A stretch of 64,000 nucleotides of DNA from contig JAJYZC010000004.1 of NCBI GenBank assembly GCA_021800255.1, forward strand, positions 1-64,000, given 5' to 3'. Under the pieces are notes generated by a model, which worked only from the letters and a program-made list of their open reading frames with translations, was not told the origin of the DNA and searched no databases. The stretch is from Acidobacteriota bacterium. Lineage in GTDB: Bacteria; Acidobacteriota; Terriglobia; Terriglobales; Acidobacteriaceae. Positions 44,800-53,382 of this stretch are shown here, in pieces. The position numbers were made by a program, and so were the translations under genes. The stretch's first letter is position 1, and each line of letters starts with the position of its first letter.

Positions 44800-45300
44800 C
44801 TAAGCCGGAAACGCCTTGGGGGCTTCGGCCGGCGCGGACGCAGCCGCCATGGCCGGCTTGCTGTCGGGCCTGCGGATGTCGATGCCGCCCTTAAAGTACG
44901 CACCGTCTTCGATGCTGATGCGGGCTGCCGCCACGTCTCCGCCCAGGGAACCCTCGGTGCGGATGTCCACGCGATCGGTGGCCGTAACATTGCCGCGCAC
45001 TTTGCCGAGGATGACGACCTCGCGGGCATTAATGTTGGCTGCTACGTTGCCATTGCGGCCCACGGTGACGCGGTTCCCGGGAAGGTTGATGCTGCCCTCG
45101 ACTTTGCCGTCGATATACAGCGACTCGGACCCGGTAATCTCGCCTTTGATCGACAAGCCCTTGCCGATGGTGGCCTGATCGGTAGGCGCGGCGGCCAAGC
45201 CGCGATTGGAGGGTTCGGGAACGGATGCCGGCGGCGCGGGGCGCGGCGGTTCCGGCGTTGGGGTGGGGATGTTCGATCCAGTCTGGCTGGGTTTCCACAT
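44800..45300 (-). CDS. Bactofilin
   Basis: A 166-residue cytoskeletal protein of the DUF583 (bactofilin) family that polymerises into filaments at the cell envelope. A Pro-rich N-terminus (1-38) is followed by a right-handed beta-helix with repeats of about 17 residues: IGKGLSIKGEITGSESLYID, VEGSINLPGNRVTVGRNG, VAANINAREVVILGKV and VRGNVTATDRVDIR. The C-terminus is Ala/Pro-rich. ATG 45300 is chosen; a TTG at 45309 has better spacing to AAGGAA and is an alternative. A weak 6-bp hairpin overlaps the stop. Confidence 0.9.
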   Translation of the reverse strand: MWKPSQTGSNIPTPTPEPPRPAPPASVPEPSNRGLAAAPTDQATIGKGLSIKGEITGSESLYIDGKVEGSINLPGNRVTVGRNGNVAANINAREVVILGKVRGNVTATDRVDIRTEGSLGGDVAAARISIEDGAYFKGGIDIRRPDSKPAMAAASAPAEAPKAFPA

Positions 45301-45639
45301 TGCGCTCAAGGTAGTTCCTTTTCTGTCCACTGAGGGACCTGGGGGATGCCAAGGCAACGCGATGGCTAGGACCCCAAAAAAATAATCCGTGCAGACCGCC
45401 GTGCTTGGGGCTTTCCGCAACTCACCGGAGGGCTGGCCGGAATGTGATTTCTTATGGCTCCGCCAGTTTGTGCGTTGCCGCCATTTTAAGGCTTGGCGCG
45501 GCAGTTGAGCGAATGGCCGGCTGCTGAAGACCGTCCAGTACCAACTATGGCAATAGCGGTTGGCGCGAACGATGGATGGAGCTTTCATCCGCCCAACTTC
45601 AGCCAGCGTGGAGGTCTGCGCATAGCCTACTCTTGAGTT
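45301..45639. other. Divergent intergenic region
   Basis: 339 bp between bactofilin and rnr. It contains an A8 run near 45375 but no convincing promoter pair, repeat or RNA. Confidence 0.4.
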
Positions 45640-48216
45640 ATGACGGATCGCGAATTGGTGGCGCGGATTGCCCGCTCGGCGGACGGCAAAGCCAGCTACA
45701 AGCAACTGGTGCGGGAGTTGGGCTTGGCTGGGGGCGGCGAGCGGCGCCTGTTGCGCGAACAACTGGCCCTCCTGGCCGCGCGCGGGGAATTGATCGCGCT
45801 GGGCGGGGAGCAGTGGAGCATTCCTCGTGCCGCGCCGGCGCGCGTCAATTTCATCGCCGGGCGCCTCGAATTGCACCGCAACGGCTATGGCTTTGTGCGC
45901 CCCGACGCACGGCATGCCGCCCAGGTTTCAGGCCAGCAAGACGTTTTTATCCCCCCCAACGCGATCGGCGGCGCCATGCAGGGTGACCAGGTACTGATCG
46001 AGCTCGACCCTCCGCGCGGCGATGGCCGTCAGGCGGGCCGCGTTACGCGTGTGATCGAACGGCGCAACCCGACCGTAGCCGGCATCTTTCATCTCGCCCG
46101 TTCTGACCGCGCGCAGGGTCACTCCGTCGTGCCCTTCGATGATCGCATGACGCAAACCATCCTGATTCCCTTTGGCTGGGAATTGCCGGCCGGAGGCGAA
46201 ACCACTTCGCCGCATCGTGTTCTTGGCAGGGAGGCGCTGGCGGCTCGAAAACCAGGAAGCGCGGAGCATCTTGAGGGCCTGGCCGTCGATGTCGAGATCA
46301 CAAGCTGGCCCACGCCTACCCGGCCTGCCATCGGCCGCGTGATCGAGGTGCTGGGATCGCTCGACGATTTCGGGGTTGACGTGGAGATGATGATCCGTAA
46401 GCACCAATTGCCGCGCGTCTTTCCGGAAAATGTGCTGGCCGAGGCCCGCCGGATCGCGCATCTCGACCCCGCCGCCGCCTCCCGCAGGACCGATTTCCGC
46501 GGCTTGCCCATCGTGACCATTGACGGCGAGTCAGCGCGCGACTTTGACGACGCGGTGCTGGTGAAGGAGCGCGAAGATGGGGGCTACGAACTGCAGGTGC
46601 ACATCGCCGACGTGGCCGAATATGTGCGCCCAGGCACGGCCCTCGACCTGGAAGCGCGGCTGCGCGGAACCAGCGTCTATTTTCCCGACCGCGCCATTCC
46701 CATGCTGCCGCAGGAACTCTCCACGGACATTTGCAGCCTGCGCCCCGGCGAGGACCGGCTGGTGCTGAGCTGCATCATCGGGCTCGACGCCGCGGGGCAG
46801 ATGGAGGGCTACCGGATCGCCGAAGGCGTCATCCGCTCGGCCGCGCGCATGACCTACGCTGATGTTCACGCGATCCTGGAAGGCGACGCGGCGACGCGGG
46901 CGCGGTTCGCCGGGCTGGCGCCCGAGTTTGAGCGCATGAAGCGGCTCGCGGTGCTGATGAACCAGCGCCGCGAGGAGCGCGGCTCCATCGACTTCGACCT
47001 GCCCGAGCCGGTGATCGAGTTCGACGAGTACGGCCAAATGCGTGGCGTAACCCGCGCCGAGCGCACCTGGGCCAACCGCCTGATCGAGGAGTTCATGCTG
47101 GCGGCCAACGAGTGCGTGGCCACATGGCTCGAGGACCTGGGCGCGCCCTCGCTCTACCGGATTCACGAAAAGCCCGAGCCGCTGCGCGTGGTGGAGTTCG
47201 AGGAACTGGCCGCCGGCTTCGGTTATTCACTTGGCCTCGGACCGCTGCCGGTGCGACGCGTACAGACCCGCGGCGAACGCCGCGAGGCGCACGGCCGTGG
47301 GCGCAACCCACGCATGCACGAGATCCCGGAAAACATCGCAGTCACGCCGCAAATGTATCAGGAGCTCGCCCGCCGCATTGAGGGCAAGCCAGAGGAGCGG
47401 ATTTTGAGCTATCTTATGCTGCGCTCGCTGAGACAAGCGCGTTACTCAGAGACCAACGAGGGTCACTTCGCGCTGGCCGCGCCCACTTACACGCACTTCA
47501 CCTCGCCCATTCGCCGCTATCCTGACCTGATCGTGCACCGCATTGCGAAAGCGCTGCTGCGCGCGGGCGTTCGCGGCGAAGGCGCGTTCGCGGCCGGCCG
47601 CCTCAGCTCGCCGTGGACGCATCCGAACGAGGGTCAACCGAAAGCCGGCTCACTCCATCCTGGCGCAGCAGCGGGGCGAAGGCGAGCGGGAGCGAGCTTC
47701 GCTTCTGCGCCGCCTATCGCCGAAGCCGAACTGGCCCAGATTGCGGAAGAATCCAGCCAGGCCGAGCGCCGCGCCGCCGACGCCGAGCGCGAGCTGATGG
47801 AGTGGAAGAAAGTCCACTTCATGCAGGACAAGGTGGGCGATGAATTTGCGGCCCTGGTCCTGAACCCCGCCAAATACGGCCTCTTCGTCGAACTGACCGA
47901 TCTCTTCGTCGAGGGACTGGTGCCCATCGATACACTGCGCGGCGACCGCTACACCTGGCGCGAAAACACGCATGAGATTGTAGGCGAGCGCTCCGGCCGC
48001 AGGTTCGGAATCGGCGATCGCGTGCAAGTAATTCTGGACCGCGTTCTAGCTCAGGAACGCAAGCTGCAATTCGCGCTCGTCGAGGAGAGCCCGCCGCTTA
48101 CAGCCAAGAAGGCCATTAAGCCTTCGGCAAAGCCAAAGAAGAACAAGCACTGGGACGCGGCTACTCGCACATCGAAAGGCAAAACGAAGTTTCGCCGCTC
48201 AGGAAGGAGACGGTAG
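45640..48216 (+). CDS. rnr: Ribonuclease R
   Basis: An 858-residue processive 3'-5' exoribonuclease. There is an N-terminal winged-helix-like region, cold-shock OB folds (about 70-200), then the RNB domain with TIDGESARDFDDAV (metal-binding Asp cluster) and HIADVAEYVRPG. Later come FALAAPTYTHFTSPIRRYPDL and AERELMEWKKVHFM, then an S1 domain (about 720-800) and a basic Lys-rich tail. Residues about 645-697 are an extra segment (GVRGEGAFAAGRLSS ... AGASFASAPP) inside the RNB domain, encoded partly by an imperfect palindrome at 47662-47711. The catalytic residues are intact. Confidence 0.94.
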   Translation: MTDRELVARIARSADGKASYKQLVRELGLAGGGERRLLREQLALLAARGELIALGGEQWSIPRAAPARVNFIAGRLELHRNGYGFVRPDARHAAQVSGQQDVFIPPNAIGGAMQGDQVLIELDPPRGDGRQAGRVTRVIERRNPTVAGIFHLARSDRAQGHSVVPFDDRMTQTILIPFGWELPAGGETTSPHRVLGREALAARKPGSAEHLEGLAVDVEITSWPTPTRPAIGRVIEVLGSLDDFGVDVEMMIRKHQLPRVFPENVLAEARRIAHLDPAAASRRTDFRGLPIVTIDGESARDFDDAVLVKEREDGGYELQVHIADVAEYVRPGTALDLEARLRGTSVYFPDRAIPMLPQELSTDICSLRPGEDRLVLSCIIGLDAAGQMEGYRIAEGVIRSAARMTYADVHAILEGDAATRARFAGLAPEFERMKRLAVLMNQRREERGSIDFDLPEPVIEFDEYGQMRGVTRAERTWANRLIEEFMLAANECVATWLEDLGAPSLYRIHEKPEPLRVVEFEELAAGFGYSLGLGPLPVRRVQTRGERREAHGRGRNPRMHEIPENIAVTPQMYQELARRIEGKPEERILSYLMLRSLRQARYSETNEGHFALAAPTYTHFTSPIRRYPDLIVHRIAKALLRAGVRGEGAFAAGRLSSPWTHPNEGQPKAGSLHPGAAAGRRRAGASFASAPPIAEAELAQIAEESSQAERRAADAERELMEWKKVHFMQDKVGDEFAALVLNPAKYGLFVELTDLFVEGLVPIDTLRGDRYTWRENTHEIVGERSGRRFGIGDRVQVILDRVLAQERKLQFALVEESPPLTAKKAIKPSAKPKKNKHWDAATRTSKGKTKFRRSGRRR
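47662..47711. repeat. Imperfect palindrome within an rnr insertion
   Basis: GGCGCAG at 47662-47668 pairs with CTGCGCC at 47705-47711, and the inner arms (AGCGGGGCG with CGCTTCGCT-like bases, allowing G-T pairs) extend the stem. It lies in a segment that has no counterpart in standard RNase R. Confidence 0.55.
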
Positions 48217-48341
48217 CCGTCGCGGGGTGTAATTCAGCCTGCCGAAATCGGCGGAGTGACAATTCGGTACTGGCTTTGAGCCAAGCTCTCAAGTTACCCG
48301 TTAAGTTGCTGCCGATCACCGATATGTCTGCCCGAGTCATA

Positions 48342-49127
48342 TCAATGACCGAATAAACTCGCCAGGAATCCTCTTCGCGGTTTTTCATCATCGTATAGTC
48401 CGATGGGTTCAGGTTGAGGGGGCAGAGGCGCGCCGTCGAATGCCGCGCGCGGATTATGAATGCAAAGGCGGTCTGCGGTGTCCTGGCCAAAGCGCGAGGC
48501 AAGTATTTTGTAAGCCTCTCCCATGGCCGGCGGCCGGCCTTTGAGGCTATGTGCATCGCTGGCGATAAAATGAACCCAGTTCTTCTTGAGCAGGGAATGA
48601 GAAACGGCTGCGGCCATTTTGCCGAAGCGTCCGGTGAGCGATGCCGCTGTAATCTGGATGAGACAGCCGCTGCGCATCCACTCGGCCATGCGCTCCGGTT
48701 TGGCCGCCAGCTCCGGATTGCGCTCCGGGTGCGTAATGATGGGCACGACTCCGCCCGCGTTGAATTGGTACAGCCATTCTGAAATCAAAGAAGGGATCAT
48801 CCCGTTCGGGAATTCGACAAGCAGATAGCGCTTGCCGTTGATTGTGTACTTGTACCGCTCGCGCAGGGCACCGGCGATGTTATCGTACGATAAGTGGAAG
48901 TCGCAGCCCAGGCCTAAATTTATGCGCCCGCCCAGGCGCTCGTTCAAAAGCACCAACCGCTCCTGATTGATCTCGGTCTGAAAAGCATACTGTTCGTTGG
49001 AGTGGGGCGTGCAAACAATATGTGTGACGCCTTCCGCAATGGAAGCCTCGGCTAACTGCAATGATTCCTCTATGGTCTTTGGGCCGTCATCTAAGCCGAA
49101 AAGCAAATGATAATGAATGTCAATCAC
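48342..49127 (-). CDS. CpsB/YwqE-type PHP tyrosine phosphatase
   Basis: A 261-residue metal-dependent phosphatase of the PHP superfamily, like CpsB/CapC/YwqE, which dephosphorylates tyrosine kinases controlling capsule or exopolysaccharide export. Metal motifs are MIDIHYHLLFGLDDGP (Asp-x-His-x-His), CTPHSNEQY, LVEFP, ITHPERN and FIASDAHS. The order and length match the family. No cognate Wzc-like kinase gene lies in the window. It is divergent from the phage module. Confidence 0.88.
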   Translation of the reverse strand: MIDIHYHLLFGLDDGPKTIEESLQLAEASIAEGVTHIVCTPHSNEQYAFQTEINQERLVLLNERLGGRINLGLGCDFHLSYDNIAGALRERYKYTINGKRYLLVEFPNGMIPSLISEWLYQFNAGGVVPIITHPERNPELAAKPERMAEWMRSGCLIQITAASLTGRFGKMAAAVSHSLLKKNWVHFIASDAHSLKGRPPAMGEAYKILASRFGQDTADRLCIHNPRAAFDGAPLPPQPEPIGLYDDEKPRRGFLASLFGH

Positions 49128-49377
49128 AGTCTTCTTTCTTTGCGCTCCTTTGCCACGCAGGAGAACCGTGAGCGGGCAGGCTTTGTGCTCCGCCCCGGCA
49201 CAGTTATTTTCTCAGTTTGACCTTGAAAAAACAACGCGGCCGCCAGCGAACGGTGATGAACTGCCGGCATAGAGAAGGGCAAGAAGCTCCTGAGTGTGGA
49301 AGTCTGCCGCTTGGGTCCGTCAGCGGCAGCAAAGTTATAGTTTTTTTGCGCAAAGGTGAGGACTGGCGGCCTTTGCG

Positions 49378-49383
49378 TATAAT
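49378..49383 (+). promoter_or_regulatory. Consensus -10 box upstream of the phage module
   Basis: A perfect TATAAT preceded by TGCG. No good TTGACA lies at 16-18 bp, so it may depend on upstream AT-rich sequence (T7 at 49341-49347) or an activator. Transcription would start near 49390. Confidence 0.5.
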
Positions 49384-49389
49384 TTCTCC

Positions 49390-49476
49390 GATTTCGAGTA
49401 GGATCGAATTTGTGAACCGGTAAAGGTACGAGCAGCCAGAAGAGAGGCACAGCCGCGAGGCTGTGCCTTTTTCTTT
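49390..49476 (+). ncRNA. Candidate short RNA or attenuated leader
   Basis: The stretch between the TATAAT and the terminator would give about 85 nt. It begins with a possible small stem (TTCGA-loop-TCGAA near 49393-49408) and ends in the terminator hairpin. No Rfam-like riboswitch pattern is recognised. It could be an independent sRNA or a leader that limits transcription into the portal gene. Confidence 0.4.
49445..49476 (+). terminator. Rho-independent terminator
   Basis: AGGCACAGCC (49445-49454) pairs perfectly with GGCTGTGCCT (49459-49468) around a GCGA loop, followed by TTTTTCTTT. It lies just 20 bp before the portal-gene start and points in the same direction as the phage genes. Confidence 0.85.
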
Positions 49477-49495
49477 CGACACAAGGAAGGTGCGC

Positions 49496-50779
49496 GTGAG
49501 GGTGGGGAAGCAATTGCGGGAGATATGGCGGCAGGCCCGCCACGGCGGCGATGCCGAGCGCGCGGAGCTGGCGGCCGCGGCGGAGGCGGAGCGCAGAACG
49601 CTGGCGCTGCCGGCTATCTTGAGCCCGGTGCATTTTCCGGCGCGGCACCTGCCCAAACCGACACCCATGAATCTGCGCCGGTTCGCGGAGACGCCGCTGG
49701 TGCGGCGGGCGATCAATGTTATTAAGGACCGTATCGCAGCCATGGACTGGCAGGTGCGGGTGCGGCGCGGGGTGAATCCGGGCGATGTGGCTTTTCTGGC
49801 GCGAAAGCTGCGCGCGCTGCGGCGGACCCTCGAGGAGCCGAACCCGGCCGACAGCTTTCGCACGCTGATTGAGCAAGCCATCGAAGACGCACTGACAGGC
49901 GGCTTCGGGGCCATCGAGATGGAGCCGACTGGAGATCCGGAGCAACCTGCAATGCTGTGGCCGGTGGACGGAGCTTCGATCCGCATCAACGCCAAGTGGG
50001 ACGGCGATCAAGACTCGCCGCGCTACGCGCAGCAGATGCCGGGGCAGGTTGAATCGTCGGCAGTGGAGCTGCGCGACAACCAGTTGATGTACATCCGCAT
50101 GAACCCGCGCAGCTTTACGCCCTTCGGGTTGGGGCCTCTGGAAGTGGCCTTCGAGACAGTGAACCAGTTCTTGAGCGCGCATCGCTTTGCAAGCAAGCTG
50201 GCGGCAAACCAGGTGGCGCAGTACGCGCTGTGGCTGAACGAGGCCACTCCGGCGCAGCACGACCGGCTCATCCGCTGGTGGCAGGACGAGATCGAGGGCA
50301 CGGGCCGCGTGCCGCTGCTCTCGACCGAGCAGAAGCCGGAGGTGCTCCGCTTTGCGCAGGGAACGGACGCGGATATGCGCCTGAACTGGCAGGAGTTTTT
50401 GATCCGCATGGTGGCCAACGCCTTCGGGCTGCCGCCGCTGATGCTGGGGTTGGAGGCGGACGTAAACCAGTCGACGGCCTCGGAGATGGCCGACGAGGCC
50501 TTCCGCGGAGCTATCTCGCCGTTGGCACTGCTGCTGGCTCAGCACATATCGCGGGACCTGTTTGCGAAATGTATCGGGTGGCGGGAGTTCGAGTTTGTCT
50601 TCAACGAGCTGAGCGCACGCGACGAGCAGACGGAGTTGCAGGTGCAAGTGCAACTGCTGCAGGCCGGCGTGTTGACTGTCAACGAAGTGCGGGCCATGCG
50701 GGGGCTGGGGCCACTGGAAACGAGGTATCAGGTTTCAGGGGTCAGGGATCAGGGTGCGGAGATCACAGATTCAGCCTAA
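49496..50779 (+). CDS. Phage portal protein
   Basis: A ~427-residue portal-like protein, the dodecameric DNA entry ring of a phage head. It has the features of the HK97/lambdoid portal family: N-terminal VRRAINVIKDRIAAMDWQVR, LIEQAIEDALTGGFGAIEM, then PLLMLGLEADVNQSTA-like GLPPLMLGLEADVNQST and FNELSARDEQTELQVQVQL near the end. GTG 49496 (5 bases after AAGGAAGG) is preferred; GTG 49490 and a further upstream TTG are in frame. The last ~17 residues (YQVSGVRDQGAEITDSA) are encoded by an intergenic-type repeat, TCAGGTTTCAGGGGTCAGGG. First gene of the phage module, with no terminase gene before it. Confidence 0.85.
   Translation: MRVGKQLREIWRQARHGGDAERAELAAAAEAERRTLALPAILSPVHFPARHLPKPTPMNLRRFAETPLVRRAINVIKDRIAAMDWQVRVRRGVNPGDVAFLARKLRALRRTLEEPNPADSFRTLIEQAIEDALTGGFGAIEMEPTGDPEQPAMLWPVDGASIRINAKWDGDQDSPRYAQQMPGQVESSAVELRDNQLMYIRMNPRSFTPFGLGPLEVAFETVNQFLSAHRFASKLAANQVAQYALWLNEATPAQHDRLIRWWQDEIEGTGRVPLLSTEQKPEVLRFAQGTDADMRLNWQEFLIRMVANAFGLPPLMLGLEADVNQSTASEMADEAFRGAISPLALLLAQHISRDLFAKCIGWREFEFVFNELSARDEQTELQVQVQLLQAGVLTVNEVRAMRGLGPLETRYQVSGVRDQGAEITDSA
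50727..50755 (+). repeat. TCAGG-type direct repeat in the portal 3' end
   Basis: Reads ATCAGGTTTCAGGGGTCAGG GATCAGGG when split, with four TCAGG units. Similar runs occur at 52061-52084 and 52181-52211 (the latter inverted). Confidence 0.6.
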
Positions 50780-50802
50780 GCGAGGAAATGAGACTTTGAT
50801 GC

Positions 50803-50926
50803 GTTACGGCATTTTCGGAAAAATGGTGTAGCCCTGTCGAGATTGATTTTCATGTCGCTGCTTCTTGAAGCCACCGCGGCTTGAACGCGCGCCTTCGGTC
50901 TACAGAATTTCCGAAAATGTTATAGC
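50803..50926 (+). repeat. Dispersed repeat family 1, copy D
   Basis: About 124 bp from GTTACGGCATTTTCGGAA to TTTCCGAAAATGTTATAGC. It shares CTGTCGAGATTGATTTTCAT, CTTCTTGAAG and CTTCGGTCTACAGAA with copies A and C. It lies between the portal and protease-like genes. Confidence 0.85.
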
Positions 50927-50988
50927 AGTGCAGCTTCGCGCTGCACGACCGATGCTGAACCCTGATCCTTAGCGAGCGGAGCGAGCAG

Positions 50989-51489
50989 ATGCGACTGGAA
51001 GCGATGGCAGTAAAGATGCCCCAGGTGGACGGGCATCCGAACCGGGTACCCTTCGAGGGTGTATTGACGGTGGTGAACGTGGCCAGCGACCGCGCGCCGG
51101 CAGGGGCGCGCGGGCATCGGGTGATATTGTTGCGCACGGCGGCGGAGAAAGCATTGCCTTCGTTGTTGGGCATGGCGGTGGATTACCGGCCGGGCTGGGA
51201 TGGCCACGATGCGCGGCGCAAGATCGGCCTTTTGACCGAGGCCGATGTGATTGGATCGCGGCTGGTGGTGCGCGGCTACCTGTATGCGCGGGACTTTCCA
51301 GATGTGGCCGCGGCGATTCAGGCGCATGTGCCCGAGACTCTGGGGATGAGTTACGAGCTGGCTGATGCGCGGGTCGAGGACATTCACGCCGAAGTATGGA
51401 AGCTTACGCGAGTGACCTTTACCGGGGCGGCGATCCTGCTCAGGGAAAAGGCGGCCTATCGGGCAACCAGCTTTCGCATGGCGAGTTAA
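50989..51489 (+). CDS. Putative phage prohead protease
   Basis: A 166-residue protein downstream of the portal gene, as is usual for capsid maturation proteases. The pattern of a central RLVVRGYLYARDFPDVAAAIQ after GLLTEADVIG, then LGMSYELADARVED, resembles the 'V.G.L......' and 'MS' positions of S78-like proheads. However, the catalytic His and Ser are not certain by eye (candidates are His near GWDGHDARR and Ser in GMSYEL). ATG 50989 follows a GAGCGAGC purine stretch. It would process scaffold and capsid. Confidence rests mainly on gene order. Confidence 0.6.
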   Translation: MRLEAMAVKMPQVDGHPNRVPFEGVLTVVNVASDRAPAGARGHRVILLRTAAEKALPSLLGMAVDYRPGWDGHDARRKIGLLTEADVIGSRLVVRGYLYARDFPDVAAAIQAHVPETLGMSYELADARVEDIHAEVWKLTRVTFTGAAILLREKAAYRATSFRMAS

Positions 51490-51656
51490 ACAGCAGCATG
51501 TTAGCAAGTCAAAGAGTGGGCAAACAATCAAGAAGCTGGGAGCTGCGCCCATGTCTTCTGTTACGAAACGCGCTTGCTGGAGAAGATAGCGAGAGAACGT
51601 TGACTTAACTGACTTGCTGACTTTCCGAGTAGCTGACCACTGAAGAAAGGAAGGGC

Positions 51657-52058
51657 ATGGAAATGGACGAGAAGAGCATCGTGGAGCGGCTAGAGACCGC
51701 GACTACCCTGCTGGAGCGGGCGCTGAGCGGGCTGCAAGAACACGTCACCTCGGCAAACTTGTTGGCCGGCGAGGTAGAGAAGATATCGGCGACCGTGGAG
51801 CAAAGCCGCCGGGAGGCGGAGCTGGCCGAGAAATTGGCCTCAGCCGAGCGGGAGCTAGCCGAGGTGAAGGCGGCGCAGAATGTGCTGACCTCGCTGCGCC
51901 GGACGATCCCTGCAGCTACCGCCGAGATGCTAGCCAAGCACGGCATTGGAGAAGGCCCGGTGGACGTGCGCGCACTGGACGCGGCTCTGGCCGGCTTGAG
52001 CCTGGAACAGCGAATTGCGGTGAAGACGCAATTGCTGCGCGGCGGAGCGATTTCGTAA
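51657..52058 (+). CDS. Coiled-coil, scaffold-like phage protein
   Basis: A 133-residue acidic protein. A long coiled coil fills residues about 5-75 (IVERLETATTLLERALSGL, EKLASAERELAEVKAAQ), with a compact C-terminal segment (about 85-133). It lies between the protease-like and capsid-like genes, where phages encode scaffolding proteins. AAGGAAGGGC precedes the ATG. No enzyme motif is seen. Confidence 0.6.
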   Translation: MEMDEKSIVERLETATTLLERALSGLQEHVTSANLLAGEVEKISATVEQSRREAELAEKLASAERELAEVKAAQNVLTSLRRTIPAATAEMLAKHGIGEGPVDVRALDAALAGLSLEQRIAVKTQLLRGGAIS

Positions 52059-52060
52059 GG

Positions 52061-52211
52061 GGTCAGGTTTCAGGTGTGAGGGCTCAGACCCGGCACGACT
52101 GAAACGCGGCGCCTGAACCCAGAAAGCTGGGCGAAAGCGGAGATTTAGGGATTGACTCTTGCAAATCTTCGCGAAGAGAACACCTGATCCCTGACGCCTG
52201 AACCTTGAAAC
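52061..52211. repeat. Inverted TCAGG/CCTGA repeats before the capsid gene
   Basis: GGTCAGGTTTCAGGTGTGAG at 52061-52080 is matched in inverted sense by CCTGATCCCTGACGCCTGAA (52183-52202), which runs into CCTTGAAAC. The ~150-bp interval could fold into one structure. No gene lies between. Confidence 0.55.
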
Positions 52212-52274
52212 TCGCCACGGTGGTTCGCCGCGGCGACCCGATCACTACGGCCCCATGGAGGGGGTGAAAAGCCT

Positions 52275-53243
52275 ATGAACGCAACCTTTGCAGACATTCA
52301 CGCGGCGGCGGACTACATTGGGCCGGGCGCAATCGAAGTGCCGCTGTATCAAACGGAGATTTTTGACATCTGCCGGCGCTCCAGTCCCTTTGGGCAGCGC
52401 ATCAAGCAGGTACCAGCGACGGGCCATCCCTCGCGCTTCTTTGAGGAAACGGCCATTCCCAATCCGGGCACGGCCGGTTTTGTGAATCCGCGCAGCATCT
52501 CACCCGCGGTGGTGAGTCCGACGCGCGTGGAACTGAGCGTGCCGCTGAAGGCCATCGTGGCGCAGATCAATTACAACCTCTTCGACATGGAGCTAGGCGA
52601 CCAGCAGAAGCAGTTCGCCTACCTGCAAGCCAAGGACCTGGTGGATACAGTAAGCGGCGTGATGGTAACGCACGACGTGGCCCTGTGGCAGGGCAACGAC
52701 ACCAGCCTGAGCGCGCCCACGACCACGCAGTACATGGGCTGCGCGGCGCAGATCGCGGCCGGGGGCAACACAGTGACCGTGACTACTTCAATGAAAATCG
52801 TGACCACGATCAAGACCACAGTTGCGCAGATGGTTTCGAACTCCGGCTACCATGTGCGGCCTACGGCCATCTACGCTAATCCCGTGCTGCTCGACCTGAT
52901 TGACCAGGAGATCATGTCCGATTACAACGTGGTGCTGCACAGCGACGAGATCACAGCCGGATTCCGGGTGAAGATGCTTTCCACGCAAGCCGGCGACCTG
53001 CCGCTGATTCCCGATTGGAGCCTGCCTTATACAGGCACGCCCGGGACGGGCAATGCGGTGCTGCCGGCCTACATCGTTACTGAGGATCTGATCGAGTATC
53101 ACTGGCTTGGCGATCCCGCTCCGCGGGTCTTCCAGCTTGGCCTGCCAAACTCCATGACCTACCAATATGTCGCGGTCAAGTTTGGCGCGCCGGTGGTCAA
53201 GGGCGCAAACTTCGCACACTATCAGGTGCTAGTTGACCGGTAA
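52275..53243 (+). CDS. Putative major capsid protein (HK97-fold type)
   Basis: A 322-residue protein in the capsid position of the module. It has features expected of HK97-fold coats: an N-terminal helical arm, the ELSVPLKAIVAQINYNLFDMEL stretch, a spine-like region (about 105-125), and a beta-rich P-domain-like C-terminus (AIYANPVLLDLIDQE, VQLGLPNSMTYQYVAVKFGAP-like segment). A strong GGAGGGGG lies upstream of ATG 52275. It is the longest gap-free candidate for the coat. No catalytic Lys/Asn crosslink site can be assigned by eye. Confidence 0.7.
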   Translation: MNATFADIHAAADYIGPGAIEVPLYQTEIFDICRRSSPFGQRIKQVPATGHPSRFFEETAIPNPGTAGFVNPRSISPAVVSPTRVELSVPLKAIVAQINYNLFDMELGDQQKQFAYLQAKDLVDTVSGVMVTHDVALWQGNDTSLSAPTTTQYMGCAAQIAAGGNTVTVTTSMKIVTTIKTTVAQMVSNSGYHVRPTAIYANPVLLDLIDQEIMSDYNVVLHSDEITAGFRVKMLSTQAGDLPLIPDWSLPYTGTPGTGNAVLPAYIVTEDLIEYHWLGDPAPRVFQLGLPNSMTYQYVAVKFGAPVVKGANFAHYQVLVDR

Positions 53244-53248
53244 GTAAA

Positions 53249-53278
53249 ACAGTTGTCAGCGGTCAGTTGTCAGCGATC
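53249..53278. repeat. GTCAGTTGTCAGC direct repeat
   Basis: Two tandem units of (A/G)GTCAGTTGTCAGC-like sequence (AGTTGTCAGCGGTCAGTTGT then CAGCGATCAC) directly after the capsid gene. Confidence 0.6.
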
Positions 53279-53330
53279 ACGCTTCGGGTTCATCAACCGG
53301 GCAATAACCTGCAAACAGCGTGAGCCGGGC

Positions 53331-53368
53331 CTGACAACTGACAACTGACAGCGGATGACTGACAACTC
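53331..53368. repeat. CTGACAA heptamer repeats
   Basis: CTGACAACTGACAACTGAC followed by AGCGGATGACTGACAACTC: three to four CTGACAA units, the inverse complement of the motif at 53249-53278. It lies 15 bp upstream of the next gene. Confidence 0.65.
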
Positions 53369-53382
53369 TGGAAGGACACGAG

